This document shows positions 24,401-35,867 of a DNA stretch of 64,000 bases, piece by piece. Location: contig NC_089978.1 in the NCBI RefSeq assembly GCF_036417845.1, forward strand, positions 122,852,183 through 122,916,182, in the 5' to 3' direction. How positions within the stretch are numbered: the first letter of the stretch is position 1; the number at the start of each line of letters is the position of its first letter. The notes beneath the pieces were generated by a model, which did no database searches, was not told the origin of the DNA, and saw nothing but the letters and a program-made list of their open reading frames with translations. This stretch comes from Apteryx mantelli (lineage: Eukaryota; Chordata; Aves; Apterygiformes; Apterygidae). The translations under genes were made by a program, and so were the position numbers.

Positions 24401-25808
24401 TTAACAATACATAAAGATGAACACAACTCAAGCTTCAGGAATGGAAGTGGGTGAACAATTTCCACAAGCCATCTTATTTTTTCCTCAAAAATATGTATTT
24501 AAGAGTCTTCAAAGCTTAACAACGTAATGAATTGCATATTCATGCTAGCAGAAAAAGTGTCTACTCCCTTCAGAAACCAGAAATATTTGGAAACAACATT
24601 CCATGGAATGATATAATTTCTAAGACAGATATTCCTGAGCTAATTGAATTGAATTAGGGAAGTAGTCCACTTAAATTAGGAGGGTCACATCTATATTATA
24701 ACCTTACTATAGCTTTCTTTTGAACTAGAGCCATCTCTTTTATCCTCCTTCCTCCTATCAGGATCCAAAAGTTTCGCATCAAAGCTTTTTTTTTTTTTTC
24801 CCCCAGTGTTGAAGCCTAAATGAAACCCTACTTCCAAACAAGTCATCTGAAATTTATTTTTTGTAATTTTTTTTTATTTTATTAAATGAGTACCTCAGCA
24901 AAGCTCCGTACAATGAAATTCTACTGAGAATGCTAACACCAAAAAAGACAAATCCCATAGAAATACCTTGCCCCTAGAAGCCTTAGTCTTCTGGGTATCA
25001 ATAGTGATGCCACTTACTATTTAAAATAGCAAAGCCAGAAACTACTAAATGTTTCTGACTGAGGTTTCACATTAAGGCAAAGGGAACTAATTCCAACCTC
25101 TCATCTAAGTCCTGATCTCTATTCCAAATGTACGAATGACACCTTACTTTTGGACAAAGGACGGGTAATAGTCATATTTGCAATTAAATTCATATACTAT
25201 TAAATTCTAAGTGACTTATGTTACAAGAACTATCCAGCTATTACCTCTAAGTTTCAGTTAAAAGTTGTTCATGTTTGCAATTGTGCACCTCAAGTTAACT
25301 CCAGAAGACATGGTTCCTGATAATCTATACATAGAAGAGAGGCAGTGAGGCCTTATGGTCTCGTACCCCTCACTTTAAAGCAATTACTATAGAAGTAAAT
25401 GGGTCACAATACTGATCCACCTTCAGTTTGCTTTACACCAAGATTATATATTATTCCCTTAATAAGTAGTCTCACAAATTAAATGTTATACAAAGGTAGC
25501 CTGGAGAAGAGGACATAAATCCTACTTACAGGTATAGATGAGAGAGTTGTATTCACACTTCGAGGCACTGCATTCTTAGGCTCTTAAGACAGCAACAGTG
25601 GGATTCCCATACACGTGGGCAGCTCCATAACAGGCCTACGGGTATTCATCTCTGTAAAACTTAGCCTTGATCTACTCTAAACAAATCCAAAATAACTTAT
25701 TCCTTAACCAGCACTCCAAGCACACCATCTTCACAGGGCTTCACATGCCTTTTGTTTTACAATTTTAACACTATTTAAGGACACTATCATCATTTTATGT
25801 GAAATCTG

Positions 25809-25830
25809 TTTATTATGCTTCATGTTTATT
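25809..25830 (-). terminator. Candidate ABHD10 poly(A) signals
   Basis: Two minus-strand AATAAA hexamers lie 16 nt apart, at 25830-25825 and 25814-25809. They are the first such hexamers after the ABHD10 stop that I found. Confidence 0.4.
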
Positions 25831-26320
25831 TGCTCTATTTCTAATGACAATAACTTCGCTAAACACTTATGTTGTATTTTGGCTTGCACAGAAAGGTTTC
25901 AGACATAAAACAAGAATGTTAGAGCATAAAGCACAATACTGTAAAGGTGTCAAAGAAATGAGAAAATTAAGTTGTATTGTACAGGCCAAGTAGTAACAAA
26001 ATGAACCGCTGGCATGAAATAAGAAAGGTATGCGTTTCAGTACAAAACAGTGTAGGAAGCTTGTGAAAAAAAGGTACAAGTGGTGAAAGAGAGATTTTAA
26101 AACAAACAGCAGCACTCTCTTCACATTTTGAACTATCTGTGTAAATGCAGCATTAATAAAAATACCTGTATTTACAGAACAGAGGTAAGGAACAGCAGTT
26201 AAAGCTCTGGTTCTTACTGTGATAGTCACAACCCTGGCATCACCCTTTTAAGAACAGGGTTTCCGCTACTCATGGAAAAGAGTCAGGTGCAGAGGTCATG
26301 CATTTATGCTACCATACAGC
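25809..26320 (-). other. ABHD10: Probable ABHD10 3' UTR
   Basis: This runs from the stop codon to the first pair of minus-strand AATAAA hexamers (25830-25825 and 25814-25809), about 500 nt. Further AATAAA hexamers lie downstream, for example near 24850, so a longer UTR is possible. Confidence 0.45.
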
Positions 26321-26662
26321 TTATGCTAGTGTTGTCAGCTTGTCAATTAAATCATCAATGGTATTCACAAGAAGTTTTGTATCTTCCATCTCACTCATAC
26401 GATGTTGGCCAACTTTGCGGAGGATAACATCCACATCTTTGCTCAGAACGCGATCAGCAACTTGCATAGAGATCTGCCAAGGGACATCATCATCCTTCAT
26501 GCCATGAATAAGTCTTATGGGACATGTTACAGGAATAGGACTATTCAACACACAGTGGTTTTCTGCTTCTCTAATGAAGTTATATGTCAGAGAGTAATAG
26601 CCTTCCTCACTATGCTTTGTTGGCAATTTCCATTCACCTTTTTCTTCTATTTCTTTTTGTGC
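26321..26662 (-). CDS. ABHD10: ABHD10 exon 5 with stop
   Basis: This 342-nt exon begins [20 protein letters not shown] and includes the catalytic Asp ([10 protein letters not shown]) and His (RKVGQHRM). It ends [11 protein letters not shown] and TAA. The acceptor is a T-rich tract ending TTATAG|GCA. Confidence 0.97.
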   Translation of the reverse strand, partial: AQKEIEEKGEWKLPTKHSEEGYYSLTYNFIREAENHCVLNSPIPVTCPIRLIHGMKDDDVPWQISMQVADRVLSKDVDVILRKVGQHRMSEMEDTKLLVNTIDDLIDKLTTLA

Positions 26663-29600
26663 CTATAAAAAAAAGGCAAAGAATACACAAGAAAGATGTT
26701 ATGAATTCTTTAGAGTGCCCCAACTTCTCATTTCTACTCTAAACGCACTAAAACCTCCTCAGACTTTAAATTTCACTTTGCCCAGTCCTATTAGAAGAGA
26801 AGATATATTCCTATTTGCCTTCCAGTATCTGAGAAGGCAAAACCCGTACCACGTCACAAAAGCTACGCTGCACCTCTCTCCTGCAATTAATCTAGTCAAT
26901 ACTCCCCAGCTAAATTAAGCTTCTCAGCCAGAATCTATCAGAAAGAAAAAGACATATAGCCACAATAAACAGCACATCTTTCTGGCTTCAATCAATTCAC
27001 TGAACCTCAATCAAGGAGACTCCTAGGAAACAGGAATTTTCCAGTGATGAGCCTTTTCTGGCTTTGCCATGATAGCTGTTTCAATACCCTATTTCCTCAC
27101 TCTGAGGACAAATCTGCACATCCTTAGAATCTAAGAAAGACAATTTTTGATCAAGTCAAGTCAATATTTTGTTTTTTTAATCTCTTATTTCCTCTGCTAA
27201 TACAGCACAAAATCTGTCGTAACAAATAGATTAAGCTTATGTCAGCATAATACTAACATGACTGCTACATACAAGAACAGTAACATCTACTGAAAACACG
27301 TTTATTTTTTTTGTACATTATTCCTAACTACCAGTGACCTTTGTCTCATTTAACTCGAACCAACCTTTTATGCTACCTCTTGTGACCATAATAAGTATCT
27401 TTTAAAAAGCAACATTGTTGTTCTTCACAATTTTCCCTATTTTGAATAAAAAACTCAGCATGAAGGATAAGAAATATTTCCTTACATGACATGATACCAC
27501 TCATTGTTTCAACCTATTAAAATAAGCAAGCCATAAACAGATGTCAAAATCAAGCCTGCTCAGGATCAGTAAAGCTTAAACTCATGTACAAATAAAGCCT
27601 TAGGTAATGATACTAGAATATTGTCAAAACACCTTCCAAAAAAAATAAAGAAAATATTTTACTCTACAGTATGAGTTATTTACTGTCATATTTCTTTGTC
27701 ACATTATTACAACCAATTTACTTTCCTGAAGACTGAATGTTATCACTACTAAGCAGGCAGCTTGGAGAAAGATCTTCTGCCATCTAGATCTTAGAGTTTC
27801 TTAACAAACACACTAATCTGAAGACTTCCCTTTGTACAGATGACCTGTGTTGGATTTATCTCATCCAATATCATCTTAACTACTTTAACAGCTACTTCTT
27901 CACCCTTGAAAGCACAATCCTATTCACCTTATATCCAACAAGCTGAATAGATTCAATCCAATTTGAATACAAGTATAAAACCTTTAACACTGGAATCTAA
28001 TGGACTGCTGAACAACAGGGGTCTATAACTCCATGTCCTATATGCCACAGTAATATAAATGTATTCTGGACAGTATTTGCATTAGCTTCACAGCAGCAGC
28101 ACAGTATTTTTCAGATTTTCAAATTAATGTAAGTTTTCAGTTTACCTCCACCACACATAGAGAAAAATTACCAAAAGATGTGTAATCCAAGTACAGTGTT
28201 TGAACAACACAGTATCTTAAATGCTTGATAGATTTTAACTTGCACAAAAGCCAACCATGAGCATTTACCTCAATGGGAAGCCTGTTAAAAGTTGTTACAA
28301 GATGATCTGCCGCTATAGCTACTCCAACTAGAGCAGCTACTTTATCTGGACGCGCCACTGCAGCATGAAGCATCAGCCATCCCCCTAAGCTGGAGCCCAC
28401 CAGAATCTTAAAAGAGAGGAAACAAGATGTTTTATTAAGATATTTTATAGGAAACATCTAATAATTTTTTTTCTTTCACAAAACATCTGCTTTCATCTTG
28501 TTTAACTACTTAAACCTCGGGCACAATCCTGCTGTCCTTACCCAGGCAGAACTGCTGTCATCTCCAGTGGAAATTTTGCCTGAGTAAGCACCACAGGATC
28601 TGGTATTTTATTATTCTTTTTTTGTTTGGCATGGCTGGTTATTGCTGACTGGGACTGAAACACTGTAAACAAAATGAGAGGTGAAACAATTCAGTACTGC
28701 ATGTATATTTTATGCTTCCTTCTTAAAATAAACACATATCACAAAGGCTCAGTGCAGTGGCAGGGACCAACAAAAGCAATTTATAATACAGAAAGGTTTT
28801 AACAAAATACTGATGTATTTCCAGGTTGCAGCAGTTTTCAAGGTCCTCACAGTAGTTGAATGAGCTTCTATATCCCCTTCTAAAGTTAAAGAAGAAACCA
28901 AATGCTGCTTCTGCTGACAATTGTTAGCTATTTCACCATATACAGTATCTTAAGTTTTAATGTTACTGTAAGTCATTTTTAATTAGTTAATAGTTATTTT
29001 AATTAGTTAATTCATCAGCATCTGGACACCACCATTTAGATACCAGGGAAAAGCTTTTTCACTAGGAGGGCAGTGCAGCACTGGAACAGGCTGCCCAGAG
29101 AGGTCAGGTGGAAACTTCATCCTGAGAGTTTCTGAGACTCCTCAGGACAAAGCCCTGGCTGACCTGACCCACTGCAGTGACAGTGCTGTCCTAGGCAGGG
29201 GCCCGACTAACTGACCTCCAGATGGTCCTGCCAACCCACGTTTCTATGGTTCTGTGATCTATGTGCATGCGAAAGACTTCCTACGAATCTGACTTATTTC
29301 AAATGAATCATCTTGAAAGAGAGCGAGTGCAAGTTGTTAAGAGAAAAGAGACTGTAAATAGAAGCTATTGTTTACCAGAGCTTTTGGAGCACATTTTCAA
29401 GGATATAATGCTCTATCTTGAGGGAGGAAAATGTTCTATATATAAAAATAAAATATAACCTGTGGTCCATCTGTAAGTTCATCCAGTATAGACAGAACAT
29501 CCTTTCTCCACTTCCCTATTGTGCACTCCTCGATATTACCATTTGAACTTCCACATCCTGTATAGTCAAATCTGCAAAAGTAACCATAAAAATGAAAGTT

Positions 29601-32600
29601 GTAGTACTGTCCGTAGCTACACAGAATCTAATGAAATGGTACCATTTAATCAAAATTGAACAGAGGACAATGTATCACACTGCTTATTTTCTTACTTGGT
29701 CCTGCTTATCTTTACCATCAAAAGTCACATGAAAGGAGATTTAAATACAACATACGCAATGAGGTGATGCAGTATTCTCTTATAGTGTGAGATATAAATA
29801 GCCAAATTTACCAGGATAATTCCCAGATGTGTAGAATTTCCCTTGCAGCAAAAAAGTGACAAACTTCAATTTTAAAAGGTATTTTTTTTAAATGTAAAGA
29901 ATCTCTCTTTCAAATACTATACCCAATTATGAACATTTATGAAACTCAGCATTCCACCTAGACTATCAAAGCAGAATCTCACCAAGTATGTACATGATCA
30001 CCTAAAATCATACAAGCCACTGGATAGTTTAATCAGATTTTGTAGTTAAAAAGAATGCTAATAGTGATAATTTACAAAAATTAGAATTCCAGGTCTTAAA
30101 CCCAAAATTTATAAGCTTTTCTTTCCTTTTTCATTTTTGTGCTTGCAGCCTTAACACAACACATAGCACTGACTAGACTACAGAAATTTATCACAGTTTT
30201 CTAAATTACTTTCAGAATACATTTTCCTGATTTACTTCAGTCTCTCAACAGAGCGCCTAGGTTTCAAATGCACGTTTTCACTGGAAAAGAGATGCTTTTA
30301 AGCTTATATATGGCATAGCCCATGTTCCAAACCAAATGCCAAAATCTACATTTACTAGTAAGAGATTAAGCAAAATTAATCTCAGTACTTAAATATTTTT
30401 TTCTATTAAAATCATTCCCCCCTCTCCCGACCGATGATACTTAATTGTTTCATTTTCTTGAGAACAACAGTCTGAATGTACCTGATGAAGGCATGACCTA
30501 GAGAGTTGCAGAAATCCTCAAGGGCAATTGCTTTCTGACCATTCATATTTGAATTAAGGCCTGGAAGGAAAATAATCCCTGGATTCCTGCCTTTTAGTTT
30601 ATGATAAGCTAGATTTGGTCGATCTGGTCGAGTAAGGAAGCTAACCGATGACTTCAGCCTGCAAACTGATAGAAAGAGCTATTTAGTACAATCATCATGA
30701 TAACCTTGGCAAAAATACTAATATTTTATAAAATTAGGGTTCAGAAAATAAGGGCATATTATTTGAAAATAATATACTTAGGCTCAAGTGAAAAAAACAG
30801 TCCCCCTTACATTCTTCAGTGGTTATAACTACTATTGATCAACCTGGAAGGGAAAAAACTGATTGTGATTCATTCTCAAACCATTTAACGCCAACCACAT
30901 AAGCAGTTTACTCAGCAATTAGCAAAGGGGTTGACAGAAGCCGAATGCTAACGTCTGCTATACTTCCTTTTCCCTCATGTTTTATACCATCTTGAATGTT
31001 TACTTATTTTCACAAGAAATGATACTTTTTCATCTGTTTATTTTTTTAACTTTGGGACTGAAGTATTATGCATGAAAGGAAGTTTACAATTACATAAGGT
31101 GGCAAACTTTGGAGGAAAATTACAACTGAAGGTCAAAACTGCAACTGGGTCAAAATCCCAAATCCACAAAATCTATGCAGGAGACAGATACAAAGGGGAA
31201 AGTTAAAAAGAAAGTGCGAACTAGGAAAGAAGCTTGCAATTTTACCTTTTTTAACACGATGAACATAAAACAGCACTGGCATTGACCAAAACTAAATAAA
31301 ATAGCCAATAAATAAATAATATCTAGCCTTTTGGAGGCCTATCATCAACAGTTATTTCTGCTTAAGCTAAGTATTACTGTCAGTAATACTGAAAATAAAT
31401 AAGGTGATAGGCTCTGTGTCAAGTTATTTAACATGTGCCATCTTAACATCAGTCTTTTTCCCAGATATGAAGCATAGAAGATTAAAAAACCTACATTTTC
31501 TATAAATACAGAGTAACACAATTAAACACATCCCTTAAGAAGAAGGAGTTGACCTTTGCAGATCTATGATTTTCTTAACCATCTTCTAAACAGGCACAGA
31601 TATCCCATTACATGGTTTGGTGTATTCTTGCCAGGGCAGATAAACTATTCTATTGCTCATGTTGTTCTACATTTATCTAGAATAAAATACCACTTTGCAA
31701 ATCTAAGGCATTTTGCAAATATTTAAAAAATGGAAGATTTGTTTAGTTCAACTTCTGGTAAAGTGATCTGCTACACATTATTAGAAGAAAGGGAAGTTTT
31801 CCTATTGATGTACTGAGAACTTAAATTATTTTGTTTTGTTTTAGTTCAAGATAGCAAACCAGACACATTTTGAAAGCAAACATTAGGTTGGACTCTGTTA
31901 TTCATATTAATAACCATCAAAAATTTGAGCTGGTTTCAAACAAGGACGAAAGATTATCAAAGTCAACACTGACTAATGGATACTACACTGAATCTCAACG
32001 GCTGTTAGCATATTTAATCTAAGTTTAGTTGTCTGTTGTGCGTGAAGATAAGTGATTTGTAAAGAGGTGTTAGTGAGAATTAATCCACTCTCTTATCCCA
32101 CTTTGCAAGATAATTTGTTAAACTGAAAGCTTGGTCTAGACTTCTGATAAGACTGTGATACTCTTAATTCTTAGAATAAAAGAGGACATGTTCTTGAATA
32201 CTGCAAAACAATAGTGGGGTACAAAGCCCACACTATCCCAAATGAAAGATGAGGGCTCCCTGCTGACATAACCAGTAGATAAATTCTGCAAAAACAGGCC
32301 TTGACAATGTCACACCATTTAACTGTTCTGCAGCTTTGGGTTCTGTTTTCTCACTATCAGAGAGATTACAGTCAAGCTTTTTGTATTAATTTGCACATGC
32401 ATGAGTAAAGGCGCATGCAGGAAAAATATGGATATTACAAAACACTGAATGTTAATAGTTAAAATATAACAGTTAGAAATTTGAACTACAGATTAAAAAC
32501 ATTAAATCTTTCCTGAAAAGTTGGGACAGTTTTTTATCCTACTAATGTTGCAATTATTATGAAGGTGAATAAATATCACAGTAAAGGTGTATTTATTCAG

Positions 32601-34434
32601 ATGTGTCCACACTACAGCTTTTTGTTTGTGTATCTATGTCAGTAAGCCAGCCACTTCTTCACTCGCCAGCAATAGATTAGATACATCAGAAAGTGCTAAA
32701 CTTGATAGAAAAAATTAGGAATATTGTTCTCTCCCCAAAACCCTCATAACCACCTCTGCAGGGGTTAGGTTTCCACCCTGCAGCACTCTGGAGGGTGCCC
32801 TCAAGCTCTGACGCTGAGCAAGGTTTAAACTGCAGCTACAAGGCAACTGCTATCTAAGCTGCTCCACAAACTAGTCTTGCACATTTGACAAGTGTCACTG
32901 TCAATGCACGAGCAGCAATCCTAACATGAATAACACAAAAACCTAAAGCCATCACCCCAGCCAGCCAATCTGAAAGCACAGTCCACATGAGTCACATTCT
33001 CAGACTTTTCTTCAGACTGGTCAAAAACATTAATAACTGAACATCCACCCAGTAATTTCTTCTGATCTCACTGAAAGACCTCAGCAAGACCAGGGAAGCA
33101 CTTCTGAAGGGTGAAGATTATAAATTACAGTCAACAGCAGCTAACTACAGGAAGACCCAGGTGCCTTTTCTGATACTACGGAAGTCTCTCATCAGCAACA
33201 CTGTGCGATTTCTTGTTATGGCCAACAGCAACCACAAATGAGACCCGAACTACACAGGTGGAAGTCTTAGCCAAAGCCAAAGCAATCCTCTGAACAATTT
33301 GGGATGCTCAAGCACTGTAAGCTACCCACTGCAAAGAGGAGTAGCAGACAAATGCAGCTCTTCTAAATAACGGACTCTACATTATCCACACTTTGTTTCA
33401 TGCAATCACAGATACTACAGGGTTAAAAACCCCACCAGGACACCAATGGGTACTGCTGCTTAGCCCTCTCTCAGAGGGCTGTCAGCACACTCAACAATTA
33501 GCTATTCTGATCATGCTGCAACCATTTTCTCTAACCTTTCAGGGAAAAAAAAATCAAGAAAAATCATTGCAAACACCTTTTCAGGCAGATACGCAACATT
33601 CATCCTTAGCAGCAGCAAACACTTTTATTCACTTCTACTTTGAGCAACCTCAGATGAGGCTCACTCCCTCAGCAAAAGTGAATGGTTTTCTGTCAAGTTT
33701 AGGGAACTGGATAAACTCAACAAACCAGACAAGCACCGGGTCTGGAAGAGCGAGAAAGCAGCCTTGTGCTTCGGCAGGTGATCACCTTGCTCAACAGCGG
33801 AGGCCAGCAGAGCCCTTCGGCGGCCTGGCGAGGCCTCACCATTAGGCACGCTTCACACCGAGCTGAGGGAACCGGGCCACCTTCTCCCGTTTGCAGCCCC
33901 TAAGGCAAGCGGCAGCAGGAACGGAGGAGGGAGCAACCGCACCCCTGCGGAAGAGCAGCTGCTCCCTGGACACGCACAGGTCCGCGCAGCCCCCGCGAGC
34001 ACCCCGGGCCTCCTCCACCTCAGGCCGCAAAGGGTGCTGCAGCCCACGCGCACCCGTCACGCGGCCGCCAACGGACTTTAACGGCCGGGCTCCCCGCCCC
34101 CACCCGCACTGCGGCGGCTCCCGGCCGGGGCACCGCGCCGAAGGGCGGCGGGGGGGGGGGGTGCGGGGGGCACCTCCCCGCCGAGGGCCAGCACACCTCC
34201 CTAAGCCGACACACACGCACACACACACAAGCGTCTCATCTCCCCCAGACTGACTGACTGACACCCCGGCTCCCCGGCCGGCGCCCGAGGGGCAGCGCAG
34301 TAAGACCAGCGGAGGCGCCCCACGGCCCTTCCCTTACCCGGGAGGCCCAGGACGCGGCAGCCCCCCGGCCCCAGGCAGCCCGCGGCGGCGGCGCCACCCC
34401 GCACCAGCCCCCGCACCGCGCCCGCCGCCGCCAT
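26321..34434 (-). CDS. ABHD10: Alpha/beta hydrolase domain-containing protein 10, complete coding region, 5 exons
   Basis: Joined exons are 34434-34338, 30665-30482, 29571-29460, 28406-28269 and 26662-26321, 873 nt in all (290 aa plus stop; human is 306 aa). The order is an Ala/Arg-rich, acid-free N-terminus that fits a mitochondrial presequence, then an alpha/beta-hydrolase fold. The nucleophile elbow GSSLGGW places the catalytic Ser at residue 137. By spacing against human Ser152/Asp249/His279, the acid is Asp234 ([10 protein letters not shown]) and the base His264 (GQHRM). Family knowledge: a mitochondrial serine hydrolase with S-depalmitoylase activity (reported on PRDX5) and acyl-glucuronide esterase activity. 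The start ATG has a strong context (GCGGCCATGG). The gene starts inside a CpG island with NRF1-like sites and lies downstream of PHLDB2 in the same orientation, as in human. Confidence 0.97.
26663..28268 (-). other. ABHD10: ABHD10 intron 4
   Basis: A 1.6 kb AT-rich intron with nothing recognised inside. Confidence 0.9.
28269..28406 (-). CDS. ABHD10: ABHD10 exon 4, nucleophile elbow
   Basis: It encodes [20 protein letters not shown], then [14 protein letters not shown] and ends NRLPIE. It contains the GxSxG motif with the catalytic serine. The acceptor TTTTAAG|ATT and donor GAG|GTAAAT are both phase 0. Confidence 0.97.
28977..29012. repeat. AT-rich direct repeat beside the CR1 fragment
   Basis: TTTTAATTAGTTAAT occurs twice (about 28977-28991 and 28998-29012), just before the CR1 fragment. 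It may be a local slippage product. Confidence 0.7.
29036..29258 (+). mobile_element. CR1 LINE, 3'-end fragment
   Basis: The sequence AGCTTTTTCACTAGGAGGG, GCACTGGAACAGGCTGCCC, GACAAAGCCCTGGCTGACCT and CTGACCTCCAGATGGTCCTG, ending TTTCTATGGTTCTGTGAT, is the conserved 3' region and terminal near-8-mer repeat of a CR1 retroposon. Only about 220 nt survive, typical of 5'-truncated CR1 copies. It lies in ABHD10 intron 3, antisense to the gene. The 5' boundary is approximate. It is the only clear CR1 copy seen in the window. Confidence 0.93.
29460..29571 (-). CDS. ABHD10: ABHD10 exon 3
   Basis: It encodes [20 protein letters not shown], then [17 protein letters not shown], matching the human FDYSGVGSSDGN region. 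The acceptor is TTTGCAG|A and the donor CCACAG|GTTATA leaves phase 0. Confidence 0.96.
30482..30665 (-). CDS. ABHD10: ABHD10 exon 2
   Basis: It encodes [20 protein letters not shown], then [16 protein letters not shown] and the helix up to GHAFI. The acceptor ATCAG|TTTGCAGG keeps the frame with exon 1. A second AG seven bases on would put an immediate stop in frame, so the upstream AG is taken. The donor is ATCAG|GTACAT (phase 2). Confidence 0.95.
30666..34337 (-). other. ABHD10: ABHD10 intron 1
   Basis: A 3.7 kb intron. Its first 0.6 kb (high coordinates) is part of the CpG island and includes a run of G at about 34148-34161 and a CA microsatellite at 34209-34230. The rest is AT-rich with nothing recognised. 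Open frames in the GC-rich part (such as 33891-34253 plus) reflect the lack of stop codons in GC-rich DNA. Confidence 0.85.
34209..34230. repeat. Interrupted CA microsatellite
   Basis: About ten AC units with one ACGC interruption, near the start of ABHD10 intron 1. Confidence 0.9.
34338..34434 (-). CDS. ABHD10: ABHD10 exon 1 (coding part)
   Basis: It encodes residues 1-32 ([14 protein letters not shown] at the start, VLGLP at the end) plus one base; the donor CCCGG|GTAAGG leaves phase 1. The sequence is poorly conserved with human but is rich in Ala, Gly and Arg with no acidic residue, as expected for a mitochondrial leader. Another ATG at 34589-34587 opens a different, overlapping frame and could act as an upstream start if transcription begins above it. 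Confidence 0.88.
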
Positions 34435-34481
34435 GGCCGCAGCGCCCACGCCGCGCGGCAGCGGGCGGGGAGGCGCCTCAT

Positions 34482-34565
34482 TGCGCACGCGCCGCCCGTC
34501 GCTGGCGAGGCCACGCGCATGCGCTGCCCCGCCGCTGGCCCGCCGGGACTAGGCGCGCGTGCGCC
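34482..34565 (-). promoter_or_regulatory. Cluster of three NRF1-like sites
   Basis: TGCGCACGCGCC (34482-34493), CGCGCATGCGCT (34514-34525) and CGCGCGTGCGCC (34554-34565) each fit or nearly fit the NRF1 consensus YGCGCAYGCGCR or its complement. They lie 50-130 nt upstream of the ABHD10 ATG. NRF1 drives many nuclear genes for mitochondrial proteins, which agrees with ABHD10 being mitochondrial. Confidence 0.65.
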
Positions 34566-34650
34566 GTCGCTGCTCGCGGCGGAGGCCATGGCGGGGGCGG
34601 CCCCGCCGCCGTTGCTGCCCCCAGCGGCCGTTAGGGCGGCAACGAGGAGA

Positions 34651-35861
34651 GGGGGAGCTAAAATTTACCCAAAACGCCTCGTGCGTGTTGTTGCCTTGTG
34701 TTCCGGAGAGGTGATCCTCGGTAGAGGCCTCTCTGTATACGGCTGATAAGACCCAGTCTAAAAAATCGAGTACTTCAGGTAGCCTCTAGATGTGTGGATA
34801 TAAAATACTGTGTTATACGTAATTACCTGGCTCTTACAGGCTCGGCCAGAAAGGATCTTTCAAGACCCATCCTGCCTCCCTCCGTCACCACCGGGGTTTA
34901 GCAATTTCTCCATCTACTGGCCATTGGAAGTAACTAATATTTAGTTACCATTTTTCCACTCCGGAGCAATACTTGTCCATGCAAATAAAACCAAGGTTGT
35001 CAAAACACGGTTTTACTTCGGAAAGATCTTTGCACCCGGTACTTTTTGTGTACAGGCCACGGCAGCCACCCGAAAAGAAGAAAAATAACGTTAAGAGAGG
35101 CCAGCGCCTACAGAGCTAAGGGTGTTTTCTCACGGAAGCGCCAGCCCAAGCTATCTGCCGTTGAGAAAGGGCAGGCCAAGGTCGGCGGCAGCTGCCGTTT
35201 CTAGATACAGCCTGTGTGTTTTGAAAGCGCCCGATCCTGAGGTGCTTAAAGGTAAGGAGGCAGCTGACTCCCCTGGAGGCAGGCTTGGCGGGCTCGCAGA
35301 CCCACGATGAAAGATGGAGCCTGCTGCTCCAGTTTAACATGGTGCAGGGAAAACTGCTTGTTGCTTTGTCTCGATATCCACCAATACAAAAACCGCTACT
35401 CTGTGTGTTTAATGACAACAGAAATAAAACCGAAGGAGTCAAAAACTGCATGGGTTCCCATGATGAGAGCCCTAGTATCTCCTGCCATCCGAGTCACAAT
35501 CAGAACAAAATATTAGGCAAACTGAAAATCTTGAAATTCAGCAATTTCTATTTTGTAGTTTAAAAAAAAAAATCAGTTTCCAGGGCTGTTCACTTACAAT
35601 TTTCAAACTGGATGGACTGTAAAAATGAGGAAGTTAGGTATATGCAAAGAACAGACGATGCTCCTAATTTCACAGCTGTTCCTGAAAGATTATTTTTTGT
35701 AGCTCTTTTATGGGGAAAAATATGGAATGCTTAGATTAATTATTACTGAGGAATACAAAATTGCTTACACAAGTGTACACAAAATTATTTAAAGGAAAAG
35801 CTGAAAAATCTCAAAATGAAGAATCGGGTGAATATTTAAAACAAGTGTATTTTTAAAAACA
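34651..35861. other. Intergenic gap between ABHD10 and PHLDB2
   Basis: About 1.2 kb between the ABHD10 CpG island and the probable PHLDB2 poly(A) site. No gene was recognised. An open frame running out of the CpG island on the plus strand (ends about 34746) has no family resemblance. Confidence 0.6.
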
Positions 35862-35867
35862 TTTATT
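35862..35867 (-). terminator. Candidate PHLDB2 poly(A) signal
   Basis: A minus-strand AATAAA about 1.8 kb after the PHLDB2 stop. Its choice among several hexamers is a guess from distance. Confidence 0.33.

Larger units (their letters stand above)
33770..34650 (-). promoter_or_regulatory. ABHD10: CpG island at the ABHD10 promoter
   Basis: The only long GC- and CpG-rich stretch in an otherwise AT-rich window. It covers the ABHD10 first exon, the start of intron 1 and the immediate upstream region. I see no TATA box, which fits a broad housekeeping promoter. Boundaries are judged by eye. Confidence 0.88.

Noticed and set aside
33393-34264. Several long overlapping open frames on both strands in and near the CpG island
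   Set aside because: GC-rich DNA has few stop codons. The frames overlap on both strands, and the translations are low-complexity Pro/Arg/Ala with no family match.
34236-34589. An ATG-initiated frame overlapping ABHD10 exon 1 as the protein start
   Set aside because: It reads exon 1 in a different phase, which does not join exon 2 in the conserved frame. The ATG at 34434 does.
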